In this document: piece by piece, positions 1-8,603 of the stretch
Layout: each line of letters starts with the position of its first letter
Position numbering within the stretch: position 1 is the first letter of the stretch
DNA from: Pseudoflavitalea rhizosphaerae
GTDB lineage: Bacteria; Bacteroidota; Bacteroidia; Chitinophagales; Chitinophagaceae
Assembly (NCBI RefSeq): GCF_003991355.1
Contig: NZ_RCSU01000005.1
Coordinates: 62,001-126,000 of the forward strand
Direction of reading: 5' to 3'
DNA length: 64,000 bases
Translations under genes and position numbers: made by a program
The notes under the pieces: generated by a model
Seen by the model: the letters and a program-made list of their open reading frames with translations, nothing else
Databases searched by the model: none
Told to the model about the DNA's origin: nothing

Positions 1-952
1 TGATATCTCTAACACCTCTGGCTGATGCTCTAAATGCCTTGATCTTAGCATTGAAGGATTCCGCTGAAGCATTGGTGCTTCTGTTGTCAAAGAAGTTCAG
101 TATGCCGTCATAATGAGTTATCATAGTTCGGGACACTGTTCTGAAGGTCTCTATGCCAGCATCAACCACTTGATTATGCCACAACGCCATCTTTATATAG
201 GCTTCTTCCTTGCATTTACAATGACGGAAGATTTCAGCCAACCTCATAGATAAATCATAAGCTTGCTTCACTTTGGGATAATGTTCAAAGAGTAATTCGG
301 CCCGTTGTTTTTGTGAAGGAGTCCACTTGATCTTTTGTTTGAATAATAAGTAGCGGCTGCGGGCCAAAAGTTGCTTGGGTGAGTCACCATTAGGTAAGAG
401 TTGCTGAACGTAAGTCTGTTTTGCTTTTCTTGCCCGTGCGATCTGCTCGTTCTCTTCATCTATCGCTTGCCAGCGGTATTTGATGCGGATCTCTTGAACG
501 GCTTCACCAGCCAGTTGTTGTATGTGGAAGCGGTCGATAACCCGCTTTGCAAAAGGGAAACAACGTTTGACGATCAGGTTCATGTTAGCAGCCATATCCA
601 GGGTGACCTCCTGCACACGCTTCCTTACCCGCAAACTCACGCGGGATAAGACTTCCTCCACCCGGTCAGCCAGTGTTCCCTTCACCATAGCCACCAGTGC
701 GCCTTTGCCACCCCTGGCTGCTTTATTGGTGATGATAGTGTAAAGCTCATCATTGGACAAAGCTGTTTCATCAATGCTTAGGTGGGTGCCCATGTTTTCT
801 TCGAACAGCATCCACTCTGAAGCATGTTCCTTTTGATCCCAGTCTTTGTAATCGCTGATATGATGTTTGTATTGCTGTTGAAGTAGTTTGCCATCCAGTT
901 GATACAGACGGCCCAATTGATGGCAACTGATTGGATGATTATCCAAGTGCAC
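1..952 (-). CDS. ISL3-like (ISAon1-type) transposase, catalytic part, truncated by window edge
   Basis: This is the DDE transposase catalytic region of an insertion sequence. Reading the minus strand from a GTG at 952 gives an open frame to the window edge (about 317 residues, C-terminus missing). Visible are LSIDETAL (first Asp), VTLDMAANM (second Asp), FPFAKRVIDRFHIQQ, and near the edge NASAESFNAKIKAF (Glu), which is the typical ISL3-family DDE layout. It overlaps the N-region ORF by 14 bases in a different frame next to a run of seven T and four A, so expression may use frameshifting or re-initiation at the GTG. Many Bacteroidota elements that I recall being labelled ISAon1 have the same two-ORF form. 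No in-frame ATG lies near the start, which is why GTG is chosen. The catalytic motifs look intact up to the edge. Confidence 0.85.
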   Translation of the reverse strand, partial: MHLDNHPISCHQLGRLYQLDGKLLQQQYKHHISDYKDWDQKEHASEWMLFEENMGTHLSIDETALSNDELYTIITNKAARGGKGALVAMVKGTLADRVEEVLSRVSLRVRKRVQEVTLDMAANMNLIVKRCFPFAKRVIDRFHIQQLAGEAVQEIRIKYRWQAIDEENEQIARARKAKQTYVQQLLPNGDSPKQLLARSRYLLFKQKIKWTPSQKQRAELLFEHYPKVKQAYDLSMRLAEIFRHCKCKEEAYIKMALWHNQVVDAGIETFRTVSRTMITHYDGILNFFDNRSTNASAESFNAKIKAFRASARGVRDI

Positions 953-1322
953 CTTTTAAAAAAAGCGCGAACTCTTTGGTGAGTCGTGCTCCCTGCATTA
1001 CCAGGTCCCAGTTGCGTGATACGATTTCTCCGGTGCTGACTATCTCCCAGCGTCGGCGGCGGATACTTAAGATTACTTTCTGATCACGGATGGGAAAATC
1101 TTGTACTCTGACTTCAGGCAGGATACCTTTGGAGTGAAGTGTTTGATCCTTGTATTCAGTTGGTGGAAGATTCTTTTCTTCTAAAAACAACACCAGCCCT
1201 TCTTTGTCTTTTACTATGTGGGTTAACTCAAAATAATCCAATGTTCCAGCGGGCAATAAATAACCCATCAATTCTTTTAGCGTGTCCTGTCCTTGAGCTT
1301 TATTCATCTGGCTGCAAAACAA
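939..1322 (-). CDS. ISL3-like (ISAon1-type) transposase N-region protein
   Basis: A 127-residue ORF lies directly upstream of, and slightly overlaps, the catalytic transposase frame. It starts at the ATG at 1322 and ends with FLKGALG. The C-terminal half contains basic stretches (IRRRRWEI) and the sequence EIVSRNWDLVMQGARLTKEF, consistent with the DNA-binding N-terminal part of an ISL3-type transposase that has been split from the catalytic domain. Its last codons cross the T7A4 run where the downstream frame takes over, at +1 (or -2) relative to this ORF. Alone it would not be catalytic. The two-ORF arrangement is common in this IS group as I recall it, so I treat it as the native layout and not as a decayed copy. 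Confidence 0.75.
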   Translation of the reverse strand: MFCSQMNKAQGQDTLKELMGYLLPAGTLDYFELTHIVKDKEGLVLFLEEKNLPPTEYKDQTLHSKGILPEVRVQDFPIRDQKVILSIRRRRWEIVSTGEIVSRNWDLVMQGARLTKEFALFLKGALG

Positions 1323-1392
1323 CAGATTTCTTATAAATCCCCCAACTTTTCAACCTGATCCTTCCCTATTCGCGCCGGACGCGGCTTTTCGC

Positions 1393-1433
1393 CAAAAAAA
1401 AGAAGGAAGTACATTTTATTTTGTACTTCCTTC
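1393..1433 (-). terminator. Intrinsic terminator of tRNA-Val
   Basis: A perfect 11-bp stem (1403-1413 with 1422-1432) has an 8-base loop and is followed on the minus strand by TTCTTTTTTTT. It begins about ten bases after the tRNA 3' end. This is a textbook rho-independent terminator for the tRNA transcript and also insulates the insertion sequence. Confidence 0.9.
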
Positions 1434-1441
1434 CGGTGGAG

Positions 1442-1516
1442 TGGGAGTTGACGGGTTCGAACCGCCGACCCTCTGCTTGTAAGGCAGATGCTCTGAACCA
1501 GCTGAGCTAAACTCCC
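1442..1516 (-). tRNA. tRNA-Val (anticodon UAC)
   Basis: On the minus strand a full cloverleaf can be drawn: 7-bp acceptor stem GGGAGTT/AACTCCC (1510-1516 with 1443-1449), a D-arm with AGCTGGT, an anticodon stem TCTGC/GCAGA around loop CTTACAA (anticodon TAC, reading GUA valine), a 5-base variable loop and a T-arm with TTCGAAC. The discriminator base is A at 1442. The CCA end is not encoded directly after it. A TTTG-N19-TATCTTTG promoter lies upstream and an intrinsic terminator downstream, so this is a single-gene transcript. Confidence 0.96.
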
Positions 1517-1547
1517 TTTTTGATTTCCCTTTGTTCGTTTGGGAGTG

Positions 1548-1578
1548 CAAAGATAGGGATTGGAACATTCTCACCAAA
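1548..1578 (-). promoter_or_regulatory. Bacteroidota-type promoter of tRNA-Val
   Basis: On the minus strand TTTG (1578-1575) is followed by exactly 19 bases and TATCTTTG (1555-1548), matching the Bacteroidota primary sigma consensus TTTG-N19-TAnnTTTG. The tRNA 5' end is about 31 bases downstream. Confidence 0.85.
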
Positions 1579-1673
1579 TTTTTATATAAAAAAAACGGAA
1601 GATTTTTTCTCCAACACCATCATTCTGAATACATCACGATCATGATCTCATCTAAAAGCCTCCGTTCCCGGTC

Positions 1674-1703
1674 TTGCACCCTTGTCATATTTATATAACT
1701 TTG
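1674..1703 (+). promoter_or_regulatory. Promoter of clpS-aat operon
   Basis: TTG at 1674-1676, 19 bases, then TAACTTTG at 1696-1703, a perfect TAnnTTTG -7 box. The clpS ATG follows 21 bases after the box, giving a very short leader. It diverges from the tRNA-Val promoter. Confidence 0.8.
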
Positions 1704-1724
1704 CCCTACTATTAAATCGTACTT

Positions 1725-2024
1725 ATGGCATTTGACGGACCAACAAGGCCTTATCAGGAAGACGATACAGATGTGCTCACCAGCGTTGAGGAACCCTGTA
1801 ACCTGATCGTGTGGAATGATGAGGTGAATACCTTCGAATGGGTGATCGAAACATTGATGGCTGTTTGCGGACATTCCGCGGAGCAGGCCGAGCAATGCGC
1901 CTATATCATCCATTTTCAGGGCAAGTATGCTGTGAAGAATGGGACCTTCGACGAGCTCAAACCACAATGCGATGCCATTACAGACAGAGGCATCGGCGCT
2001 ACCATCGAGGTAGTGGCTGCATAA
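1725..2024 (+). CDS. clpS: ATP-dependent Clp protease adaptor ClpS
   Basis: ClpS delivers proteins with N-degron residues (Leu, Phe, Trp, Tyr) to ClpAP-type proteases. The 99-residue product has the ClpS core from about residue 24: NLIVWNDEVNTFEWVIETL, then HFQGKYAV. Asn31, Asp32 and His63 align with the E. coli residues that hold the substrate alpha-amino group (Asn34, Asp35, His66). The N-terminal 20 residues are acidic and probably flexible. It starts just behind a perfect -7 box and is followed after 15 bases by aat, which creates the N-degrons that ClpS recognises; the pair is a functional operon. Length is normal for the family. Confidence 0.95.
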   Translation: MAFDGPTRPYQEDDTDVLTSVEEPCNLIVWNDEVNTFEWVIETLMAVCGHSAEQAEQCAYIIHFQGKYAVKNGTFDELKPQCDAITDRGIGATIEVVAA

Positions 2025-2039
2025 TCTTCTACTCAGGCC

Positions 2040-2687
2040 ATGCCATTATTTGCACTGGACAATAAACTGCATTTTCCTCCGGTCCATATGGCAGAACCGG
2101 ACGGGCTACTCGCCGTTGGCGGAGATCTTACCCTCCCCAGGCTGGAACTTGCTTATCGCAATGGCATCTTCCCCTGGTACGAAGGTGAACACATTCTCTG
2201 GTGGTGCCCGGACCCTCGTTTCGTGATCTTTCCCGAAGAACTCCGCATCAGTAAAAGCATGCAACAGTTAATCAAAAAAGGAACTTTCAAATTCACCATC
2301 AACAAGGCGTTTCGTGAAGTGATCAGCAATTGCCAGCAGATCAACCGTGAAGGACAGGATGGGACCTGGATCACCACGGATGTGCTGGATGCCTATACCG
2401 CTTTTCATCAGGCAGGATTTGCGCACAGCGCAGAAGCATGGCTGGATGGAGAACTGGTAGGAGGTTGCTATGGTGTTAGAATGGGAAATGTTTTTTTCGG
2501 AGAGAGTATGTTCAGTAAAGTCAGCAATGCCAGCAAGTTTGCATTCATCAGATACGCGCAACAATTGATCCGAGAAGGTGTAAAGCTGATCGATTGCCAG
2601 GTATACACATCCCATCTTGAAAGTCTTGGCGCACGCATGGTCCCGCGTACTCAATTCATCGAACTGCTAAAGGCGAACGGAGTGTAG
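2040..2687 (+). CDS. aat: Leucyl/phenylalanyl-tRNA--protein transferase
   Basis: Aat transfers Leu or Phe from aminoacyl-tRNA to N-terminal Arg or Lys of proteins, making primary N-degrons read by ClpS. The 215-residue product shows the family signatures GLLAVGGDLTLPRLELAYRN, GIFPWYEGEHILWWCPDPR near the N-terminus and FFGESMFSKVSNASKFAF in the second half, then the GNAT-like fold ending with LESLGARMVPRTQF. Length is close to E. coli Aat (234). It lies 15 bases behind clpS in the same operon. Its last 21 bases overlap the 3' end of the convergent esterase gene, so transcripts from the two strands are partly antisense. Confidence 0.96.
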   Translation: MPLFALDNKLHFPPVHMAEPDGLLAVGGDLTLPRLELAYRNGIFPWYEGEHILWWCPDPRFVIFPEELRISKSMQQLIKKGTFKFTINKAFREVISNCQQINREGQDGTWITTDVLDAYTAFHQAGFAHSAEAWLDGELVGGCYGVRMGNVFFGESMFSKVSNASKFAFIRYAQQLIREGVKLIDCQVYTSHLESLGARMVPRTQFIELLKANGV

Positions 2688-3401
2688 ATCGTTCGGAAGC
2701 ATAGCCCGCCAGGTAGGCCAGTCGTGCGTCCATTCCGGCCCCCAGATATTCAGATCGTAACGGATCGACTTTGCATGCAGAATCCCCGCCAGCTGTCTCG
2801 CAGCCTGCGGATCTTCATAGGCGCCGCTTCCTGAAAGGATATGGATATGATTGCTTTTCCGGATCTGCTCCAATATCGAATGATCATTGAGGTTAGGAAG
2901 ATAATGGACCGGACTGTTGAAATATACATCATCATCAAAATATCCGCGCGTGTATTCCGTCAATGCATAAACGCCGCTCATGGCGATACAGCCATTGATC
3001 AGATCGGGCCGTTTGAAGAAAAGATTGGCGCTGTGCAATGCCCCGAAACTGGCGCCACAGGTAAGTATCGGCGTATCCTCACTTGTTTCCTTCCTGATGA
3101 ATGGGATCAGCTCCTCAAAAACATATTGGTTCCACTGCTGATGACGGATAGCCTTTTGCCTGGGCTCAACAGACTGATTCATCCAGCTTTCATTATTGAT
3201 ACTGTCGATGGAAAAAACCTTTACAACGCCAGCCTCGATCTGTGGACGAAGTGAATCGATCAGCTGGAATCTTTCATACTCCAGGTAATCGGCTGCTGCC
3301 GTTGGGATCAGCAATAAAGCGAAACCATAAAAGCCATAAATGGCTACGGGCATATTTTTGTTGAGGGCCGGGCTGTGCCAGGCGGTGAGTTTGCGCTCCA
3401 T
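2667..3401 (-). CDS. Alpha/beta-hydrolase esterase (esterase D/PHB-depolymerase-like)
   Basis: A 244-residue serine hydrolase without a signal peptide. The nucleophile elbow is TCGASFGALH with Ser118; a late WTHDWPTW segment supplies the likely catalytic His226, and the acid probably lies in the GSGAYEDPQAAR region. The overall pattern (short crossing strand, GxSxG, HDW near the C-terminus) matches the putative-esterase family that includes siderophore esterases and S-formylglutathione-hydrolase relatives; substrate cannot be read. It converges on aat with a 21-base overlap and has no partner genes. The ATG at 3401 is the only plausible start because the preceding DNA is repeat-rich spacer. 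Confidence 0.8.
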   Translation of the reverse strand: MERKLTAWHSPALNKNMPVAIYGFYGFALLLIPTAAADYLEYERFQLIDSLRPQIEAGVVKVFSIDSINNESWMNQSVEPRQKAIRHQQWNQYVFEELIPFIRKETSEDTPILTCGASFGALHSANLFFKRPDLINGCIAMSGVYALTEYTRGYFDDDVYFNSPVHYLPNLNDHSILEQIRKSNHIHILSGSGAYEDPQAARQLAGILHAKSIRYDLNIWGPEWTHDWPTWRAMLPNDLHSVRL

Positions 3402-3489
3402 AGGCTGATTCTGATTGCTTCACTGAATGTAACGAAAAATCAGGAACGATGGATGCTTGCGGCTGTCCGTATCATTTTTGCGGGTGGCT

Positions 3490-3548
3490 GCGTAAAGGGA
3501 TATGTCAACGCGGCTGGGGGCGTAAAGGGATATGTCAACGCGGCTGGG
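3490..3548. repeat. Tandem 30-bp duplication
   Basis: Two adjacent copies of a 30-bp unit containing GTAAAGGGATATGTCAACGC (period 30). A third, diverged and inverted copy is at 3642-3669 (GACATATCCCGTTTACGC). All lie between the esterase and the susD-like gene. Confidence 0.85.
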
Positions 3549-3555
3549 AAATGAA

Positions 3556-3844
3556 CCGGCGCGGGAGAATATTTGTGGAGCTTTGGATAGGAGAGATGTG
3601 GCAGTAGAATATTAATCTTCTTCCTCGCTTACATTTCGCAAGGCCGCTTTTGACATATCCCGTTTACGCAGCACGATAAAAAGTGCAGCAGTTTTGATGC
3701 AAACTGAATGGCTGCACCTGCTGAGTGCCCATGCCGGCGCGGGATTATGAAAATACGGCCCTGGGAATATAAGCGATGGGGCCGGGAATAGTTCCCAAGC
3801 CCCATCTTTCCAAACAAAAGTTCAATGATATTCTCCCGCGCCGG
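3556..3844. repeat. 17-bp perfect inverted repeat bounding a ~290-bp spacer segment
   Basis: CCGGCGCGGGAGAATAT at 3556-3572 is perfectly inverted at 3828-3844. A second, imperfect inverted pair overlaps it (a GGCGCGGGATTATGAAAA-like stretch near 3734 against TTTTCATAACCCAAGCCGG near 3866). The 488 bases between 3402 and 3890 hold no credible gene; small ORFs there are composed of the repeats. Confidence 0.75.
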
Positions 3845-3890
3845 TATAATCCCCAGCCGTACTTTTCATAACCCAAGCCGGCAATGCAAT

Positions 3891-5387
3891 TTAATTTCCA
3901 GCCAATGGGTTATTCAACAACTCCACGTCAGGAATGGCGAACGTGAATCGCGAAGGTACAGGCTTCCGGTTAGGCCTTGGAATATTTGCACGCACTTCGT
4001 TGATCATTTTTGCTACGCGGTTGGTGCGCACCAGGTCGAACCAGCGTTTGAATTCGCCGATGAACTCGTAGCCTCTTTCACGGAAGACGAGATCATCGAA
4101 GGCTTCTTCATTGAGGCCCGCCGGCAGGTCAGATACATTGCTGGGTGTATTGATGGGAAGACCATAAGCCCTGCGCCTTACCTGGTTGATGTAGTCGTAG
4201 GCTTCTGTGGTGGGGCCATGATTGATCTTGTTGTCGGCTTCTGCAAAGATGAGCAGTACATCGGCATAGCGCCAGAAGTAGAGATCATTGCCATTGCCGG
4301 TATCGATTGGCGCATTCGGATCTTTGTATTTGCCCATTCGGAAATCGTAATCGGCATCGAGACTGGCGGGCGTTACCACACCATTGATGATGTAACTGTT
4401 ATAGAGACTGAATTTCTTGCGGAGATCATTATCGTCCCAATTCTTTATTAATGGTGCATTACTGGTAATGCCGCCGAACTTGTTGCCACTGATGGAAAAG
4501 CCGGCAGCTTTGGCGTTTGCATCGGCCCAGTAGCTGGCCATGAATGAGCCCTGGTTGATCACCTGTGAAAATTTGAGTGAGAAGATATCTTCTTTATTGG
4601 TGGGCAGGGTGGGTGAGTAAAGTGTTGCAAGAGAAGTTTCAAGATCATAACCATAGGTGGCTTTATTGTCTATCACCTCTTTGGCTTTGAGTTTTGCATT
4701 CGGATAATCGCCGCGCGTGAGGTAGACATCGGCGAGGGCTGTTTTGGCAGCGCCGGCAGTAGCACGACCAGCTTTGGAAGACGGCACGGTTGGCGGCAAC
4801 ACTTTCTCTGCTTCCTGAAGGTCCTTGATGATCTGATCATAGATCACGGGAATATCGGAAGAAGCCAGCAGCACATCTTTTGAATTCAGGATGGGCTTGA
4901 GGCGCATCGGGAATTTACCAAATGTGCGGACGGCAAAATAAAAGCAGATGGCGCGCACGAAATAGGCTTCGCCGTATGCCACTTTCCTGATATCGTCTGG
5001 GAGGTTCGGACTATTGTCGAGTGTTACGATCAACGAGTTGGCTCGGCCGATAGCTTCGTACAATGTTGTCCAGGGTTGATTGAGCGCTGTATTGCTGGTG
5101 TTGAGGTTATTGTAATTACTCCAGTTGATCTGGCTGCTGCCGCCTGCATCGGCGTATTCAGCCATCAGCTCAAAACCAAGGCCGATAGTGGATTCCCAGA
5201 GCCGGCCACGGCTGCGCGTTAGTGGTTCATACACGCCGATTACCGTCTGCTCCAGCAGGTTGGGGTCCAGGTTACCAAGACTGATAGTGGATTTTGGTTT
5301 CTCCTCCAGCAATTTATCGCATCCTGTTTCCAGCACTGCGGTCAACAGCAGGAGTATAACGGTGAGGGATATGCTATATCGTTTCAT
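3891..5387 (-). CDS. SusD/RagB-family outer-membrane nutrient-binding lipoprotein
   Basis: SusD-like proteins cap the SusC TonB transporter and bind glycans or other large nutrients at the cell surface. The 498-residue product has a lipoprotein signal with Cys23 (LETGC) followed by an acidic tether (DKLLEEKP), an N-terminal SusD_RagB part (VIGVYEPLTRSRG, LYEAIGRANSLI) with TPR-like helices, and the typical C-terminal signature RERGYEFIGEFKRWFDLVR. It follows the susC-like gene on the same strand with a 23-base gap, the usual C-then-D order. No CAZyme, sigma/anti-sigma pair or hybrid sensor is adjacent, so the substrate is unknown. The downstream flank is a repeat-rich spacer. Confidence 0.95.
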   Translation of the reverse strand: MKRYSISLTVILLLLTAVLETGCDKLLEEKPKSTISLGNLDPNLLEQTVIGVYEPLTRSRGRLWESTIGLGFELMAEYADAGGSSQINWSNYNNLNTSNTALNQPWTTLYEAIGRANSLIVTLDNSPNLPDDIRKVAYGEAYFVRAICFYFAVRTFGKFPMRLKPILNSKDVLLASSDIPVIYDQIIKDLQEAEKVLPPTVPSSKAGRATAGAAKTALADVYLTRGDYPNAKLKAKEVIDNKATYGYDLETSLATLYSPTLPTNKEDIFSLKFSQVINQGSFMASYWADANAKAAGFSISGNKFGGITSNAPLIKNWDDNDLRKKFSLYNSYIINGVVTPASLDADYDFRMGKYKDPNAPIDTGNGNDLYFWRYADVLLIFAEADNKINHGPTTEAYDYINQVRRRAYGLPINTPSNVSDLPAGLNEEAFDDLVFRERGYEFIGEFKRWFDLVRTNRVAKMINEVRANIPRPNRKPVPSRFTFAIPDVELLNNPLAGN

Positions 5388-5410
5388 ATACTTTTTTTTA
5401 CTGGTGGTGA

Positions 5411-8400
5411 TCAGAATGTAAGACTGAATCCGAGATTGAAGGTTTTGGAAGATGGATAGGCCGCGAGGTCTACACCCTGTCTTCTGTCGTTCCCGTTGAA
5501 GGAATTCACTTCAGGATCGTAGCCGGAATAATCGGTCCAGGTGAGCAGGTTCTGTGCGCTCACATATACATTCAGGTTTTTGATGGCTTTGGAATTGAGC
5601 GGTACCTGGTAATCGAGCCTGATATTACGCAAGCGGAAAAAAGAACCATCTTCCAGGTAGCGGTCGGAAGTGCGGTGTTCGTTGGCTGCTGCCTGGCTTG
5701 GCCTGGGGTAGTAGTCCAGCGCTGCGCGCAGTTTGTTGAACTGGTTAACCGGGCTTGGATTGGTGAGTTCAACCAGGTTCCTGTTGTTGATCACACCGCC
5801 GCTCACGCCTGCCCAAACGGATGAGAGTGTTAATCGCTTATACCTGATAGTTGGTGTGAAGCCGTAAGTGAGGTCCGGGTACGGACTTCCGATGATCTGG
5901 TTGTCGGAGCCATTGATCACTGGGCGGCCATTGGAGCTGTCGCCATTCAGGTTTTGATAAGTGGGAACACCGTTTTTGTCGAGCCCTGTGAATTTCGGTG
6001 CATAGAAAACTGAAAGCGGATAGCCCGGGCGGATGATGCTCACTGCGCCGGAAGCATCGTCGCCGCCGGTTTGCGTGGGAACATCTTTGTTATCGAGTGT
6101 TTTGAGCACTTTGTTCTTGTTGCCGGAAAAATTGAGGTCGATGGAAACGGTCCAGTCTTCATTGCTCAGCAAGGTAGCGCCTGCACCGATTTCCCATCCT
6201 TTGTTTTCCACTTCGCCCACGTTATCGATGATCTGGCTGGCGCCTGTTCCCACACCGGCGCCCACGCCACCGGATGGAGGCAGTTGTACCAGTGCGAGCA
6301 GGTCTTTCGTCTTTTTCACATAATAGTCGAATGAGAAACGGATGCGTTCGTTGAGCAATCCAAGGTCCAGCCCAATATTGGTCTGAGCGGTGGTTTCCCA
6401 TTTGAGATTGGGGTTGGGGAAAGTGGGAGCGAGACCAACCACGATACCGGTACCTGCACCCTGACTGGTATTCACAGCGCGTCCGAGCAACAGGCTTTGA
6501 TAAGGTCTGATGGCGGGATTGCCTGATTCACCCCAGCTGCCGCGGACTTTGAGGTTACTGATCCAGTGGAGTTGCTGCATGAAGTTTTCTTCTGAAATCC
6601 GCCAGGCTGCTGATACGGAGGGGAACACGCCGTACTTGTTGTTCTCCGCAAATACCGAGGCGCCGTCGCGGCGGATACTGGCAGAAACGAGGTAGCGGTC
6701 TCTCACGTTGAAGCGTATACGACCGAATGCAGAAATGATGGTATTCTCCACCACGGTGGTCACGGGTTTGCTGACGGTGGTGGCTGAACTGAAATTATAA
6801 TTCTTGAGATCATCGTTCACAAAGCCGGAAGCCAGGAGGTCGGTTGTGTTGAGCCTTTCATGCTGATAGCTCATACCGGCAATGGCTTCAAGAGCGATGT
6901 CCTGTGTGAGGTCTTTTTTGTATTCGAGAAAGTCTTCCAGCAGTACGGATGTTTTATCGTAGTTGCCGAGCTCTGCCACACCTGCGGCCTGCCCGAGGCG
7001 TGGAAGGATGCGCGGGAAATAGAGATCGCGGCGGATCTGGTAGTAGTCGCCCGATACACGGGTTGTATTGGTGAGGCCTTTGGCAATAGTGGCTTTGAGA
7101 TCGATGCCGCCCTGTATACGCGTAGTGGTATTGCGGTCCAGTGTTTCTTCCGCGAGCGCTACCGGGTTTTCAGCATCGATACCATTGAATCCATACGGTG
7201 TAACGTCTGTATAGGTGCCGTTGGGATTCCTGACGGGCACTACAGGTAATGCGCGCAGCACGGAACCCATACCGGACTTACCGAAGTTACGGGTATTGTC
7301 GCCCTGCGAAGGTGAGAAACCATCCTGCACGCCTCTTGAAACGGTGAAGCGGGAAGCAAGGCTGAAATGATCACTGAGCCTGTTATCGAGGTTCACGCGG
7401 AGGGAGCCACGTCTGTATCCGCTGTTGCGTACAATGCCCTGCTGGTCGAAGTAGCCGCCGGAAACGTAGTAGCGGCTCTTTTCATTACCGCCGGAAACGC
7501 TGATGGAATTGTTGAGCAGCAAGGCGGTGCGGAAGGTTTCATCCTGCCAGTCGGTATTCGTTGCGGGAACTGTAGCGGGGAAATCGCCTGGCAGGGCCAG
7601 ACCTGAATTGGTGTAATAAGCTTTGGTGTAATTGTACCATTCTTCACCATTCATCATGTCGAGTTTCTTGCGCAGTTTCTGGATACCTGCCGAGTGATCG
7701 AACACCACGCGTGGAACGCCTGCTTTTCCTGAGCGCGTTGTGACCATCACTACGCCGTTGGCGCCGCGGGAGCCATAGATGGCGGTGGCGGCGGCATCCT
7801 TGAGCACTTCAATTGATTCTATGTCCGAAGGGTTGATAGTGGCCAGGCCATTGACGCCACGAACATCATCATTGAACTGTGGTAAACCGTCGATCACATA
7901 GAGTGGTTCATTGCCGCCGGCGATGGAACTGACGCCGCGGATGCGGATGCTGATCCCTGCGCCGGGTTGCCCGGATGTTTGCTGCACCTGAACGCCAGGC
8001 ATGCGGCCGCTCATGGCCTGTTCCACAGATACCACGGGCATTTCGCGCAGCTTATCTCCACGCAGTGAACTGACGGACCCTGTGAGATCGGATTTGCGTT
8101 GAGTGCCGTAGCCTACCACAACTACATCTGTGAGGCTTTTGGCATCGCCTTTCAGTTGTACTTCGATGGGGCCATCGCCATCGGCAGTCACTTCCATCGT
8201 TTCATAACCAATGGAAGAGAACACCAGCACGATGCTGCCGGTGGAAGGAACGCTAAGGGCAAAACTGCCATTGTCTGCTGAAGTAGTAACTACGCTACTA
8301 CCTTTTAGTTGAATGGAAACACCTGCAAGGGGTTGTTTGTCTGTGGAAGTTACTTTTCCGGTTAGTCGTTTGTTTTGTGCATAAGAGGAAAGAGCAGTCA

Positions 8401-8467
8401 ACAAAAGAACCATTATTACCGGTAATGGTATTAATCGCATAGCAATCATTTTGAATTTTTGAAGCAA
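5411..8467 (-). CDS. SusC/RagA-family TonB-linked outer-membrane transporter
   Basis: A 1018-residue TonB-dependent importer partnering the SusD-like lipoprotein. In order: signal peptide ending SSYAQ (about residue 31), a CarboxypepD_reg-like beta domain (residues 34-115: GKVTSTDKQPLAGVSIQLKG), the plug domain beginning VVVVGYGTQRKSDLTGSVSS with the SusC-typical LYVIDGLP and GANGVVMVTT motifs, and a 22-strand barrel ending in LGFSLTF with a terminal aromatic residue. No N-terminal STN domain is seen, so it is not likely to signal to an anti-sigma factor. The start could instead be the internal ATG at residue 7 or 10, since the signal peptide is long. Upstream DNA holds repeat copy A. Confidence 0.95.
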   Translation of the reverse strand: MLQKFKMIAMRLIPLPVIMVLLLTALSSYAQNKRLTGKVTSTDKQPLAGVSIQLKGSSVVTTSADNGSFALSVPSTGSIVLVFSSIGYETMEVTADGDGPIEVQLKGDAKSLTDVVVVGYGTQRKSDLTGSVSSLRGDKLREMPVVSVEQAMSGRMPGVQVQQTSGQPGAGISIRIRGVSSIAGGNEPLYVIDGLPQFNDDVRGVNGLATINPSDIESIEVLKDAAATAIYGSRGANGVVMVTTRSGKAGVPRVVFDHSAGIQKLRKKLDMMNGEEWYNYTKAYYTNSGLALPGDFPATVPATNTDWQDETFRTALLLNNSISVSGGNEKSRYYVSGGYFDQQGIVRNSGYRRGSLRVNLDNRLSDHFSLASRFTVSRGVQDGFSPSQGDNTRNFGKSGMGSVLRALPVVPVRNPNGTYTDVTPYGFNGIDAENPVALAEETLDRNTTTRIQGGIDLKATIAKGLTNTTRVSGDYYQIRRDLYFPRILPRLGQAAGVAELGNYDKTSVLLEDFLEYKKDLTQDIALEAIAGMSYQHERLNTTDLLASGFVNDDLKNYNFSSATTVSKPVTTVVENTIISAFGRIRFNVRDRYLVSASIRRDGASVFAENNKYGVFPSVSAAWRISEENFMQQLHWISNLKVRGSWGESGNPAIRPYQSLLLGRAVNTSQGAGTGIVVGLAPTFPNPNLKWETTAQTNIGLDLGLLNERIRFSFDYYVKKTKDLLALVQLPPSGGVGAGVGTGASQIIDNVGEVENKGWEIGAGATLLSNEDWTVSIDLNFSGNKNKVLKTLDNKDVPTQTGGDDASGAVSIIRPGYPLSVFYAPKFTGLDKNGVPTYQNLNGDSSNGRPVINGSDNQIIGSPYPDLTYGFTPTIRYKRLTLSSVWAGVSGGVINNRNLVELTNPSPVNQFNKLRAALDYYPRPSQAAANEHRTSDRYLEDGSFFRLRNIRLDYQVPLNSKAIKNLNVYVSAQNLLTWTDYSGYDPEVNSFNGNDRRQGVDLAAYPSSKTFNLGFSLTF

Positions 8468-8603
8468 TATTCCTATGTTATACTACGAAGAATTTCCAGC
8501 TTGTGGCTGAAAACTTACGGAATCGTTTCCGCTTCGGATTCAAAATGTAAAATTGATGCGCCTGGCTGTAACGCCCGCGGGAAGGGCGATGCAGCCGCAG
8601 GGG

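Larger units (their letters stand above)
1..1330 (-). mobile_element. ISL3-like insertion sequence, right part of element cut by window start
   Basis: The two transposase frames define an insertion sequence transcribed leftwards. I could not identify its terminal inverted repeat; the outer end should lie between the first ORF start (1322) and the tRNA terminator at about 1393. The other end is outside the window. The element sits immediately downstream of the tRNA-Val gene and its terminator. Confidence 0.7.
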
